From Owenia fusiformis (Eukaryota; Annelida; Polychaeta; Sabellida; Oweniidae), in NCBI GenBank assembly GCA_903813345.2, contig CAIIXF020000009.1, positions 38,125,759-38,189,758 on the forward strand: a stretch of 64,000 nucleotides of DNA, in the 5' to 3' direction. Positions 35,263 through 48,600 of this stretch are shown in pieces. The notes beneath the pieces are model-generated. The model did no database searches. It saw only the letters and a program-made list of their open reading frames with translations, and was not told where the DNA came from. Each line of letters starts with the position of its first letter. Position 1 is the stretch's first letter. The translations under genes and the position numbers were made by a program.

Positions 35263-37499
35263 GTTGTTATTAATTGTGAAGACCTAAAATGTTCTTGCTT
35301 TGTCTTTCATTTATCGTTGTTTAAGAATGTCGACTTGATACTCGTTTTCTGGACCTTAACTTCTGCTTCTGATCGCTATACAATTGTCATTCGAACTCTC
35401 AGTTGCTCTTAATCAAATATGAGTAATTACACCACATGTCTAATATAATCGAAGTCATAACTCAATTGTATTCAATGAGCGCTAAGCTAACTGTGCTTTA
35501 GACCCCTAAGCTCCCATTTGACAGAAAACGATTGTTTATAGATTTCCGCATCTGTATGAGGCATCAAGAGAGACTTATGTCCTTGTCGTCAACTCGATAA
35601 TAGTTGCTGCTGATCATATCATTGTATACATAGGTATTCGGTATATTATGCTAGCGTTCGTTGTTGCTTTGTATATCTATTATCTATGTGTCTTGATCAT
35701 TGATAACATCGAGAGATTAATAAAACGCAATGACCGCGTTTCTATAATTCTGTAATTGAATAGAAATCTGCAACAAAATACAATCCGGTGCACAATTGCA
35801 ATGTTAGCAACGCTGTTACAAATTCCTGCTAATATCAAATTATTCATAATTAGTCTCATGAATATATCATATTTAAATACGTTTAGCCCCTGGGGAAATG
35901 ATCTGCCACGCGGTGACAATTATCAACCGGGTCACCAAACTCAGTTCCCGAATGTATTTCTTATATTATGATTTACCAGGCAAAGCAATATTCATTATCC
36001 ATCTTCGAGGGTGATATTCCTGATGTGAAAACCTCATATCAAATATGTTAGCAAAGCAGAACCAGTCTCTAAATAATTCAACATTTACTCTGTTTCCATT
36101 CGTGTCTTACTTGGCCTGAGGATAACCTCCAATAGACAGATAGACGTTAGAAGGCACGGATGCCGCAATTTTAAGTTCTCTTGCATCAACTATAGTGTTA
36201 ATTCGTTGAAAACAGTTTTAAATCAATTTAATTCCAAGATAAAAAATATTCATATACCGTAAGGGGCATCATTCGAGAATAACTGATTGACATACAGGGT
36301 GACCCAAAATACGATTACTGGGTGCATTTTTTGTTGTCACTCTGTATGTAAATATCTTTTTAAAAATGAATTTAAACTACTAGGATGTAAATAAATCACA
36401 TGTACCGTATCAGTTATCCATTTTTGGACCACTCGTAGTGCATTAATTTTATTCACTTGAGAATTGAAGCACTATAAAGTTGATATAAGACAGACGTTTT
36501 CCTAATGATCTTCCTGGGCCAAGTTTAGTCTAATCTGAAGAGGTATTCTGCTTACAGCTTAGCTTTAGGTTATTTTGGTACATCTTTATAATTAAACTCA
36601 ACTTAGGTAGGAACAAAATAGAATGGATTGTAGTTTATTTTGAAGAATATACAGTTGTAACAAAGAAGGGGACATTCTTTATAAATTGTGCAGTGCTCTA
36701 AAGCTGAACTAATTACACTCTATTCAGTCATCAAATAGCTGAAAATTAAACACAAAAGAAATCAAATTTTAAACTGTGCCTGGCCTGAAAAATGCGGTGC
36801 ACTGAAGCTGAACTAATACCCACTTTCTTCTCAAAACACCCAAGGCCCTTGGCTATTATTTCTCATAAAACCCAGTACTCAAAGTTTATCCATAACTTAA
36901 TCAAGCATTTTCTCTCATGAACGCACTAAGTAAGAAACGCCTCATAAAATAAATGCATTTTAAGGTGTATTGCTCTTTATTAAGCTGATTGATACCCTTT
37001 GCATTCGTTCGACTTCGCTTCTTAGAAGAGAACATCGTCTTCAGTAGTAGTTTTTAACTAGACTCTGTGCGCAGGGTAACTGATTGACGTGTATTCGACC
37101 AAATTCCTTTCATAGTATGCCATCTATTGACAATTTTCCAGAACATTTACATGAGTACATGTACATGGATTACATGTATTATGAAAACAATATTTTACTT
37201 GTTTTACAGAATTTGAAGAAAAACTTGATATCATTAAAATAAGGCATACTGTACTTAATGGAGGGAGGGGTGGTAGGATGAAAAAATTATCATAACGCTT
37301 ACATACGGTAACATTTCTTAAAAACTAGGCCCAAAATTAGAAAACAATGCCCAGTAAGGTCAGTTTATTTCTAAATCGCCCCGTTTATATGGTCAGAAGC
37401 AGATTTTGGCCTCAAAGTTTTTTCGGGCCCCACACAAAGAAAAACATTAGACAAGTTAACTTTTCAAGATGTACTTATACCATACCTGCCAACCTCTCA

Positions 37500-37960
37500 G
37501 AGAAAAAAACAGGAGTTTTTTTTTAAAAAAACAGGAGAATCCGGGAGATATTTTGCAAAAAACAGGAGAAAAACAGGAGACTTTTACTGAAAAAAACAGG
37601 AGAAAACAGGAGACTTCTTTTAAAAAACAGGAGAAAACAGGAGGTTTCTTTTAGAAAACAAGTTACCGTCTAAAAAACAGGAGATTTTCAGTCTAAACAG
37701 GAGATTTTCTTTAAAAACAGGAGAAAACAATTTATTTTAAAAGCATGGGAAAACAGGTTATCTTTAAAAACAGGAGAAAACAGGGTATTTCCTTTTAAAA
37801 CAGGAGAAAACAGGATATTTTCCTTAAAAACAAGAGAAAACAGGATATTTTCTTTAAAAACAGGAGAAAACAGGAGACTTCTTTATAAAACAGGAAGTTT
37901 CTCTTGGTAAAGATACTAAGTAAAAAACAGGAGATCTTCTGTCAAAACAGGAGAGGAGGA
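37500..37960 (+). repeat. AAAACAGGAGA purine-rich tandem words
   Basis: About 25 irregularly spaced copies of AAAACAGGAG(A/AAACAGGAG), with T-rich spacers. A short + strand reading frame in it has no independent support. Confidence 0.85.
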
Positions 37961-38182
37961 GGATTGGCTCCCAGAATGCAACATCGATACTCTGTCGATA
38001 TTCTTGATGTCATGATTGCAAAATTCGAATTCAAACAGCCGCTATTTTATTCACTTCAACATTTGTATCGTTAATCTTGGTCTTATTTTCAAACGAAAAT
38101 GCAGTTTGAATTCGAATTTTGTAGTCACGACATAGGGAGTATCGGTATCGATGTTGCATCCTGGGAGCCAATCCTCCTTGGT
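37955..38182. repeat. Inverted repeat
   Basis: The left arm GGAGGATTGGCTCCCAGAAT ... ATGCAACATCGATACTCTGT ... AAAATTCGAATTCAAAC is mirrored at 38105-38182 (GTTTGAATTCGAATTTTGTA ... ATCGATGTTGCATCCTGGGA ... CCAATCCTCC). The loop is about 65 bp. Confidence 0.82.
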
Positions 38183-39190
38183 CCAGGATGGAAAAACCAA
38201 AAAGCTTACCGTAAATGTGACTGATAAATCTCAATCTTTGACAAACTTCAATGGTAAAATCATTCAAACTTATCTAACATGATTTCTCTTAATGTATAGA
38301 TCTATACATGCTCAATCTTGGTAGGCTTACGCAATCGTGCATAAATAGACAAAATTATTCTTACCCCGTTTCACGGACATACTTGCGCAGATATCACCTC
38401 CACTCAGGAGATTATCTACGTAATACGCATGCGCTGGGATCGTAATAAAGGATGGATTCGCTCTTACTGATTAAAATTGTTGCGCATGCGCTAATTTCCT
38501 TGTTGTTGATTGGACATTTATATTAGATTAACTTTGTTTTTCATGATTAGATGTCGCTGGAGTTAATTGACTTTTATGTAAGATACTGGAGACGATCGAT
38601 GAGTACTCGGATTCATCATTTACTACGACTACTATATTCATTTAGGAGGCGTGTAAAGTTAACCAATCAGAAAGACAATTGCTCCATATATGACAGTTCA
38701 TTAACATATTCAGTGTTTACTATTGTTTTTCGCGTCATGACAACACGAGTAGTAACCAATCAAAATGCCGTATTTTATCACGTGAGTTCAGAGTGACATG
38801 CACGACATGTAAGTTTAGTCTGAGCTGATCGCGATGTTGAACAATTTCTTCTCGGAATTTGTCCAGAGAAATCAGCGATTCTAAATTAAGGTAGGATCTC
38901 CCATTTCTTCCTGTACAAGTTTTAACTTATCTCTATCGAATCCTAAAGTTTTGGATGAAGATATGAAGCATACGTTTAAAAACGAAGCGATTAATTTGAC
39001 GATCTGATTTTGCAATTTGCAATGGCCAATTTACTGCAAGTCTGCGTGTATTTGACAAGAGATAGCGCCAAGTCTTGTATCCGAATGCTTGTTAAGCCAC
39101 TCAAAAACAAGATCCATATTTTCTAAATTTGATAACTTTGCAGAGAGCCCGTTTTCATAACCTGTTTTCCGCGTCTAAATTCAAACTGAG

Positions 39191-39958
39191 TAGGATTATA
39201 GTTATCCTGTTCCCGGACTATAGTCCTGTACGGAGCCAATACATTTGCCTGTACGATTACAACTTGGGAGAATTATCTACGCCCCTTCCACTTAAGAAAC
39301 CTACCTCAATGCATTCTACAACTCAAAATGTAACTTCTAATATATTGGAACCGCCGATTGTCTGGGTTAGTTGGCAGAACGAGGTCTTTTTGTTTCTTAT
39401 GGCTCTTTTGGTCGAAGTTCGATTAAGATGGCGGTTATAACGGAATTTTCCGAACTCTTCCGTAATAGCACGAACTTGGTTTTTCGTTACGTCACTTCCG
39501 TGTAAAATGGATTTGTTTCGGGTAAGAGGGAATTTCGAAAATTTCGGACAATATTTTCAATATTTACTGCCATGTCGACATCCTATGCTCTTAACTGTAT
39601 ACCGAATGGTTAAACAATGTTTCTTACCGGAAACAAATCCATTTTACATGGAAGTGAAGTAACGAAAAACCAAGTTCGTGCTATTACGGAAGAGTTCGGG
39701 AAATTCCGTTATAACCGCCATCTTAATCGAACTTCGACCAAAAGAGCCATAAGAAACAAAAAGACCTCGTTCTGCCAACTAACCCAGACAATCGGCGGTT
39801 CCAATATATTAGAAGTTACATTTTGAGTTCTAGAATGCATTGAGGTAGGTTTCTTAAGTGGAAGGGGCGTAGATAATTCTCCCAAGTTGTAATCGTACAG
39901 GCAAATGTATGGGCTCCGTACAGGACTATAGTCCTGGAACGGGATAAGATTATAGGAT
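39191..39958. repeat. Long inverted repeat, two 336-bp arms
   Basis: The left arm 39191-39526 and right arm 39623-39958 are reverse complements with only scattered differences, around a 96-bp loop. Landmarks are GGACTATAGTCCTGTACGGA, CGCCCCTTCCACTTAAGAAA and CGAAGTTCGATTAAGATGGC on the left. Two open frames lie in the arms (39129-39440 and 39617-39826), but neither resembles a known protein. Confidence 0.9.
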
Positions 39959-40436
39959 CGCTGGGATTCTCAGTCAATGGCAACGGGTCTTCATTCCAGA
40001 ACGCACATTTTTTTAGTTGATTCTCCGTCATAGTACTTGTCTAAAGTCCATATCTGCTCTTTTACTGGCATACTTGGACATATTTCCCCTCCTTAAATTG
40101 TCCTCCTTAAATAACACCCTCTCGCCGATTTATATATAGCAATTTCCCAGAACCCGGGAGTCAGAATCGCTGATGTTTGCCATATTGAACATGTTGAAAA
40201 ATGTACTGTAATATCTGTAATACTAGGCATTGCCTGCTACGCGTACGGGTCACGTGACTAGCGCGATACAGGAAAAATGGGGAATTTCGAAACAACAATT
40301 TTTGGGCACTTTTATTGCAAATTTCAGGTATTTATAAGTGTTTGTGGTATAAAATATAATCCACAGACATAAATGAACATCCAAACTACATATTTTATTA
40401 CGTTTTGGAGCCTTTTTTGCTTTTAAAATGACATCT

Positions 40437-40650
40437 TTAAAAATCGGGAGGTAGGAGGAAAAAACGGGAGGACACAGACAAAATCGGGGGATTTTTACCT
40501 AAAACATGCGAAGTTTTTTGTAGAAATCGGTGGAAATCGGGAGAAAAAATCGGGAGATGATGAAAAATTACAAAATTAGAAAATCGGGAGATGGCAAAAT
40601 TGCGCAGGAGATGAGTTAAAAAAACAGGAATCTCCCGATTTAAATCGGGA
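40437..40650 (+). repeat. AAATCGGGAG purine-rich tandem words
   Basis: About ten irregular copies of AAATCGGGAG(GA) in AT-rich spacers, in the same orientation as the related AAAACAGGAG words 3 kb to the left. The last copies form a small hairpin (CTCCCGATTTAAATCGGGAG). Confidence 0.75.
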
Positions 40651-41596
40651 GTTGGCAACTGTGTTATACGAAGCAGCTACATCAAGATACGTTAAAGTTC
40701 TCGAAGATAGTTCCATGCATGATATTGCAAAATTCTGTGTGGGTTCCCAAACCTCTAGGAAGGACTTGAGACTGTTCGAAAACAGCTTGCATCAAAACAA
40801 GATGAGGTTTAAGGTCGATACATGTCAAAACTGTGTCATTTCTTTTTGTTGCGTTCTGTATTCTAGACTTAATTAAACACGTAAAACAGAAATTTAAGGA
40901 GAACAATTAATATTTATTTGATTAATTATTTCTAATGTCTCAAAAATATTTTTTCTTCTTTTCACAACCTTTTTTTACGTAACAGGACGTTTCGAATCCT
41001 GTCTGGATCCTTTTTCAATTATATATATAAAAACTGAACCGAAGCGCAACAAAACAATTAAATAAAAACAATACTACGTCATATTAAATATTAATTAAGT
41101 CCTTGGTTAAGTAAAATAAATGTTGTGAAAAGAAGAAAAAAATGTTTTTGTGATTTGATAATCCAACCTGAACTAAGTACCGAATGACACGATTTTTTAA
41201 CGATTTTACCGATAGCATCCCTGGACGGAAAACGTGATATCTCTAAATCTGAAAGTTGTTGATGCTGCCTATCCTCGTAAACAATCTTTTTTCCATTGAA
41301 CACTCTATCTACACAAACATCACAAAGATTCCTTAATTACAGAGAAAGTTATACCAAAATTAGTGGATGGCATTTTTTGTGTCACCCTGTATTTAAGCAC
41401 AATTACTTCTACTAAACAGATATACGATGTGCACACAGGATTGGTTTTCAGTTCAGTGTTTAGTATTTCAAATATATTTGAAGAATATGAAATTAGGCAT
41501 ATTGTTTTACCGGATTGTAATCCTTTTAGTCATACAATTCCTTGCTCCACGCGGGTCCAACTATGCACGTTAAATACCGTTTATTTGAATATAGAC

Positions 41597-41785
41597 CTAC
41601 TAGATGTTTGAAAATCAAGGATTGTGAGTGTCATACTGCACCGTTTTTCTTCAAATTTGTTCCATACCTATTCAAAGCAAAATAAAATGCCTTACTGGTG
41701 GTACATTATTCTGTTATACAGAGTCCCTCCTTTTAGCAGCATTTGGGTTCCCAGTTGTCCCCAGTCAAACATCTGGTAGGTCTAA
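41597..41785. mobile_element. Palindromic MITE, copy 2 (shortened)
   Basis: GACCTACTAGATGTTTGAAA followed by ATCAAGGATTGTGAGTGTCA and CTGCACCGTTTTTCTTCAAA matches the left end of the MITE at 10740. CATCTGGTAGGTCTA closes it on the right. The internal AGAGTCCCTCCTTTTAGCAG half-hairpin is also shared. Confidence 0.72.
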
Positions 41786-42095
41786 AATTCAAATTAACAC
41801 GTTTTCAACGTGATAGTTGGACCCGCGTGTTGCTCGATCAAGTTGGAATATATAATCCAATGGCGTTTTTCTGTAAGAAGGCTAGAATTCTGCTACCCAT
41901 CCAATTTATCTTCAAAGCCTACCTGTCTCGTCTGTAAACATTGGTTAATTAGCAAGACTTTGGTCAAATGTGAAAGGAGCCAATGAGATCAATGTAGCTT
42001 TCACACAGAGATACACTGCAGCCATGCATTATCTTTGCCTTCCCAATCAGATCACTGTTACGGGGTGCAAACGTCGACCGTTAATTTGAATTTTA

Positions 42096-42165
42096 GACCT
42101 ATCAGGCGTTTGAAAATCAAGGATTGAGTCTCATACAGTGCTGTTTTTCTTCAAACGTGTTGCCT
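42096..42165. mobile_element. Palindromic MITE, copy 3 (left end only)
   Basis: AGACCTATCAGGCGTTTGAA and ATCAAGGATTGAGTCTCATA, then CTGTTTTTCTTCAAACGTGT, match the left end of the MITE copies at 10740 and 41597. No right end was found nearby. Confidence 0.6.
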
Positions 42166-43501
42166 TTTTGAGCCCCTGCCTTATCTTCGGGGCCACCCCT
42201 TGTAACACCCCTTTAATTACGATGCGAAGTTGGTTAAGCATGATAAAATATTTATCTGTGGATGCCAAACTGCAAACAAACCAAAATATACAGAAGTTAG
42301 GCAATCTTCAAATGTTTATATTTTGGTATGTTTTGTAGTTTGGCTATCATATATGTGGCCTGTTATATTTTGATGCTTCTCTGCCATATCATTTTCGAAA
42401 AAATTAACATGGCCGAAACTCCCTAAATTACAAAAGGCCACAGCTTTACTTCACATTATATATAACTATCTGAAATATACAAAAGTTAGGTCTTGTACAT
42501 ATGTTTCTATTGTTTTCATAAACGCTTTCACACACAATCAAGACTTGTTTTAGAAGAACATTCTTTTCTGTAACTATTTGATGCTGTCTCGCTTATTTTT
42601 GGACATGATACTGGAACCGATAGACGAAAATGGTATTAAAATATGTTTACACTCAGTATTCCGGGCCTTGGGAAAATATAACATGATTATCTTAAACATT
42701 GCACGCGAGGCCACAGAATTTGACATAAAACGAATATAAAGGGTTGCTAATGGACCACATTGTTCAATCATTAAAACAGTAAAACCTGTATATCCGAACA
42801 CCTCTCTCATCTGAACAGCCCTCAACGCGAACGCTTTTTTCGTCCAATGGATTAACTTATATGAAAAATGAACACATAGTAACCATGAAATCAAATAGTC
42901 AACTTTTTATTCCTGGGGTATTAACTCAATAATGTTCGAGTAACATATGCACCAAATTGGCCCAGTAGTATTGAAAAGGCTTCATCTTTGACATTACTTC
43001 TGGACCACCCTGTACGCAGACATTCATTTGGTTAGCAGTAACTATAAAGTAGCATCAAAGTATGTTTCTGAATGAAAAAATGGATTGATTTAAAATTGAT
43101 ATGTCGTGTGCGTTTTATATAATGATGATTATGTTCCAATCATTTATTCATTTTGACTTGGTATTGTTCGAGATGAAACATTTATTTGTAGGAAGGCTAT
43201 CAGACAAGATAGGTTCAAAGAGCCCGTGGGAATATGCTAACCATGCCTTGGGATGAACTAAGTGTCTAATGGATCTGATCTAGTCGACAAAACCTGAGAT
43301 CACTTAGCTTCCTATAATGATTGATACCTTTTGTATTTGTGTGACTAATAACTTTTTTTGTAGCTAGGACTAAGCTCTGCTCAGGTAGTATTATGAAAGA
43401 CGTTTTTATGAGAGACGTTAACTATATTAAAAATAAGCGCTCTGAATTTGGAGGCCGGTGATGAAAAATTACTTCAGGTGATGTGATTATATGAATGTTT
43501 C

Positions 43502-43898
43502 AAAGGACGATTCTCGGTTTGGAGAACAGTCTCCTGGGCTAATAATTTTTTCATGAAAAATATAGAAATATTACCCAAATTAAACTATGAATATTCAAAA
43601 AAGGACATTTAAATCTACAAGATGTAAAAATAACAAATTGGTCTGAAGCAGGGATAACGCTCAATTAGACCGATTCAATAAAATACAAGTCTCGATTTTG
43701 GGAAAGAAGTTCATCAGTGTACTGCGCTAATATTTTTTTGAGAAAAATCTAGAAATATTACCCAAATTAAATTATGACTTTTCAAAAGAAGACATTCAAA
43801 TCTATATTATGTAAAAAAATCAAATTTGTCCGAAGCAGGGATAATGCTCATTTAGATTGATGAACTTCGTTCTCCAAACCGAGAATCGTCCTTTCAGT
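43502..43898. mobile_element. Foldback-ended element with an internal direct duplication
   Basis: GGACGATTCTCGGTTTGGAGAAC at the left edge is exactly inverted at the right edge (43874-43896). Between them a roughly 180-bp module (CTAATA-TTTTTT-GA-AAAAT then AGAAATATTACCCAAATTAA and GAAGCAGGGATAA-GCTCA) occurs twice in direct order, at about 43535-43660 and 43725-43845. No coding content. Confidence 0.75.
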
Positions 43899-43949
43899 AA
43901 AGTAAAGTCTCTGCTTTAGAAAAAGAACAAATAACAACATTCACTGAAT

Positions 43950-46105
43950 TAGTGGCGTCCTTTGTACTTGTTTGCCATTATAATTAGTGGCGTCATTTGT
44001 ACTTGTTTGTCATTATAATATAATAAGTTGCATCCTTGTAATTGCTTGCCATTATAGGATAATTAGTGGCGTCCTTTGTACTTGTTTGCCATTATAATAT
44101 AATTAGTGGCGTCCTTTGTACTTGCTTTGTCATTATAATATAATTAGTGGCGTCCTTTGTAATTGTTTGCCATTATAATATAATTAGTGGCGTCCTTTGT
44201 ACTTGCTTTGTCATTATAATATAATTAGTGGCGTCCTTTGTAATTATTTGCCATTATGATATAATTAGTGGCGTCCTTTGTACTTGTTTGTCATTATAAT
44301 ATAATTAGTTGCATCCTTGTAATTGTTTGCCATTATAGGATAATTAGTGGCGTCCTTTGTACTTGTTTGCCATTATAATATAATTAGTGGCGTCCTTTGT
44401 ACTTGTTTGTCATTATAATATAATTAGTGGCGTCCTTTGTGCTTGCTTTGTCATAATATAATTAGTGGCGTCCTTAGTAATTGTTTGCCATTATAATATA
44501 ATTAGTGGCGTCCTTTGTACTTGTTTTGTCATTATAATATAATTAGTGGCGTCCTTAGTAATTGTTTGCCATTATAATATAATTAGTGGCGTCCTTTGTA
44601 CTTGTTTGTCATTATAATATAATTAGTGGCGTCCTTTGTACTTGTTTGTCATTATAATATAATTAGTGGCGTCCTTTGTACTTGCTTTGTCATTATAATA
44701 TAATTAGTGGCGTCCTTTGTGCTTGCTTTGTCATAATATAATTAGTGGCGTCCTTAGTAATTGTTTGCCATTATAATATAATTAGTGGCGTCCTTTGTAC
44801 TTGTTTTGTCATAATAATATAATTAGTGGCGTCCTTTGTACTTGTTTGTCATTATAATATAATTAGTGGCATCCTTGTAATTGTTTGCCATTATAGGATA
44901 ATTAGTGGCGTCCTTTGTACTTGTTTGTCATTATAATATAATTAGTTGCATCCTTGTAATTGTTTGCCATTATAGGATAATTAGCCTAGTGGCGTCCTTT
45001 GTACTTGTTTGCCATTATTATATAATTAGTGGCGTCCTTTATATTTGCTTTGTCATTATAATATAATTAGTGGCGTCCTTTGTAATTGTTTGTCATTATA
45101 ATATAATTAGTTGCATCCTTGTAATTGTTTGCCATTATAGGATAATTAGTGGTGTCCTTTGTACTTGTTTGCCATTATAATATAATTAGTGGCGTCCTTT
45201 GTACTTGCTTTGTCATTATAATATAATTAGTGGCGTCCTTTGTAATTGTTTGCCATTATAATATAATTAGTGGCGTCCTTTGTACTTGTTTGTCATTATA
45301 ATATAATTAGTGGCGTCCTTTGTACTTGCTTTGTCATTATAATATAATTAGTGGCGTCCTTTGTACTTGTTTCTCATTATAATATAATTAGTTGCATCCT
45401 TGTAATTGTTTGCCATTATAGGATAATTAGTGGCATCCTTTGTACTTGTTTGTCATTATAATATAATTAGTTGCATCCTTGTAATTGTTTGCCATTATAG
45501 GATAATTAGTGGCGTCCTTTGTACTTGTTTGCCATTATTATATAATTAGTGGCGTCCTTTATACATGCTTTGTCATTATAATATAATTAGTGAGGTCCTT
45601 TGTAATTGTTTGCCATTATAATATAATTAGTGGCGTCCTTTGTACTTGTTTGTCATTATAATATAATTAGTGGCGTCCTTTGTACTTGCTTTGTCATTAT
45701 ACTATAATTAGTGGCATCCTTTGTAATTGTTTGCCATTATAATATAATTAGTGGCGTCCTTTGTACTTGCTTTGTCATTATAATATAATTAGTTGCATCC
45801 TTGTAATTGTTTGCCATTATAGGATAATTAATGGTGTCCTTTGTTCTTGTTTGCCATTCTAATATAATTAGTGGCATCCTTTGTACTTGCTTTGTCATTA
45901 TAATATAATTAGTGGCATCCTTTGTAATTGTTTGCCATTATATGATAATTAATGGTGTCCTTTGTACTTGCTTTGTCATTATAATATAATTAGTGGCGTC
46001 CTTTGTACTTGTTTGTCATTATAATATAATTAGTTGCATCCTTTGTAATTGTTTGCCATTATAAGATAATTAGTGGCGTCCTTTGTACTTGTTTGCCATT
46101 CCTGA
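43950..46105 (+). repeat. 40-bp satellite array (about 53 units)
   Basis: The unit is ATAATTAGTGGCGTCCTTTG then TACTTGTTTGCCATTATAAT. Three main variants recur: ...TACTTGCTTTGTC..., ...TAATTGTTTGCC..., and GTTGCATCC-TTGTAATTGTTTGCCATTATAGG. They recur in multi-unit strings that repeat along the array, so a higher-order structure is present. No coding frame. Confidence 0.92.
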
Positions 46106-48600
46106 TAAAAATTTATATGTTCAACATCTTCATCTGAGCAATATTCTTTTAACATTATCAGCTTTTTGCTTCTCACCATATCTTTCTGTTTGGAACTTGA
46201 CAAGAACTAACAGAAGACTGATATTTCAGATGAACAATTAAAGCCATTGCACTTGTTCCGAGGAATGTTTGGTTGATTTGTCAGATTTGTTATTAAGTGA
46301 GATGTTGATAATTGTTTTTTACTTGCATAAACTTAAGATTCTATGACCAGTCACCTTATTCTTCACAATATATCACTAAAATGAGAGCATTACGCTTGCT
46401 TGGATTCTTTATGTCTTGTTTTTTCTATTAGATGCATATTTTAGTGTTACGGTCGCCATGTCTTGAGTTACAGAATCTTTGGCAATTGTTCTAGTAAATC
46501 CAAATTTATCTGCCGTGTACAATTACATGTGTAGGCAAATCAGCCTTTAATACATTGCTTTACTACAATAAAAGGTTGAACATTGCACTTGGATAATTTG
46601 TCTAATTTTGTACTGTACCTTTTATATAAGTTTCATGCTTGATATTATCAAGTTATTGATGGTAAAATGATTGAAATGTAAGCAGAAAACCTGCACATCA
46701 ATGACCTCCAGAATAACCAAACAAATAAGACAAACAAAGTAGTTTTCTTTTGAACGTGATGTTTATATTACAATGCTTTATAATACAATTAAACAAAATT
46801 GTATTTCACAAATAAAATGTACACCTTTAAGGTGATGTTTAAATTATAGAATAATATAATCATACACACTTTGCTGTCATATTTATAGCCTATATACATA
46901 TAGAATAGTCCAAATATCTTAGAAATGTCATAAATTAATTACTCTAAGCAAATGATTAGAAATATCAACTCTAGAATAATTCTCTTCAAAGACTTCCGGC
47001 GTTTTAGCATGAATATCAACAAAATTCATGGCACCTTTCATTTTCAGAATGATCCAAAGATGTTTTCAAAAATGTACACATGACTACTCTTCTCTATGGC
47101 TAGTTCCCAGCTAGCTGTATGAATGAAACATAAATAAATGAATAATTATATTATACATAAAATCCAGCTCTGTCAGTGCATAAATAAACTAGGTGTCAGT
47201 TTCTATAAAATATAAAGCCATGACAGTTGTGCCAAATGCTGTACATAAATCAACAATTAATGTACATAAATCAGCAATATATGGACATAAATGAACAATT
47301 TATGCAATTAGTATTTAATCATGAAGTCATGTACAAATAGACATTGGACATGTACTTGACCAGAAAATGTACATAAATGAGCATGTTCTACATGTGTGTA
47401 TCATATACATGTTCACAATATATTAAGTAAATAATAACCTAGAAACGTGTGGTCAGGAAATATCTCACTTGTTTAAAAGCAAGAGGTATGTAAATAAAAG
47501 GGAGCAACAATTTTTAATGCATGATTTGTAAACTTAACACTCCCCCTCCCCCACCCACTATTCTAAGTTATATCATCAAAGAACTCACATTAAGTGTTCA
47601 TCTTATACAATTCATGAATTTCATAAAATTAAAATTGATGTTTCTATCACAATCAATCAAAACTGTGAATTCTTACATCAAGTCTCCGCTGAAAGTGTTC
47701 GAAAAAGATGTGGGGAGTTGGTTGAAATAAGCCTCGATGCAAAACCTTCATCTGATATATGAAGCACATCGCAGAAATCTGTATCATTTAAATACTTTTA
47801 TTTCTCCAAAAAATAAATTAAATAATTTGTTTTTTGTCAGTTCTCATTTCACTGCAGTAAGATATAATGCCATCTATATTTCAACAAAAGTAAAAATAAA
47901 ACACCCCGACTTTTTAAATAAAATAATCAGGAATTGCACATTTTGCAATGCCATCTATAATAGTACGTGTTTTGATATTTTGATAAGTGTAAGACCAACA
48001 GTTTTCAAATATTTTCAGATACAAATTTCAACAAATGTATTCCGTTTGAAAGTCAGTGGTTTGTACATTTGTGAATGAACACATAGAAAAGGTGGTAAAC
48101 GAGGTAATGATCTGTTATACACAATGTATACAATATAGAATTCAAAGCAATGGTATATATGAAAATACATGTAATGTGGCCAAGGCTCTGGTGAACAAAG
48201 GCTTACAAGGAATTGCAGAAATATTATATCAGTACAACAAAAATCTTAATCTGCAATCTGCCCCCTTTAATTATGGAGACTGACCAATAGAATAAGAGAA
48301 TGCACCATTTTGACGAAATTATCTATATAAAGAATTAGTATGTATACTATAACATATGGAGATACGAAATAATAAATGTAAACATGGGTGCATGGCCAGG
48401 TATATTTAAAGCACATCAGTGTCTTCAATTATAATCTTAAGAATAACATTTCTTGAACATTTTAATCTTAAAAGGAACATTTTAGCTTTGTGAATTACAG
48501 CTAAAGATCAACAAGGTAACAACTCCTTGATGAAATAAATATATTGTTTTGCATGGAGTACACCGAGGGAATAAACAGTATCCTTTTATCAACAAAGGGG

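Larger units (their letters stand above)
37478..40669. mobile_element. Possible transposon bounded by TGCCAAC ends and purine-rich repeats
   Basis: The left edge (ATACCATACCTGCCAACCTCT, from 37478) resembles the inverse of the right edge (AGTTGGCAACTGTGTTATA, to about 40669). Next to the left edge is a run of AAAACAGGAGA-type words (37500-37960); next to the right edge is a run of AAATCGGGAG-type words (40437-40650). Two palindromes lie between. No transposase frame is seen. The bounded-element reading is inference; the word arrays are directly visible. Confidence 0.45.

Noticed and set aside
39129-39826. Two + strand open frames of 103 and 69 codons
   Set aside because: Both lie in the arms of a long inverted repeat and would be partial mirror images of each other; no protein features.
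40941-41150. Penelope-like retroelement end (GGACGTTTCGAATCCTGTC)
   Set aside because: The word resembles repeat ends seen in several animal genomes, and a short inverted repeat of TTCTTCTTTTCACAAC surrounds it. There is no coding part or clear boundary, so I did not annotate it.
43950-46105. CRISPR-like array
   Set aside because: Units are contiguous 40-bp repeats with no unique spacers, and the genome is eukaryotic.
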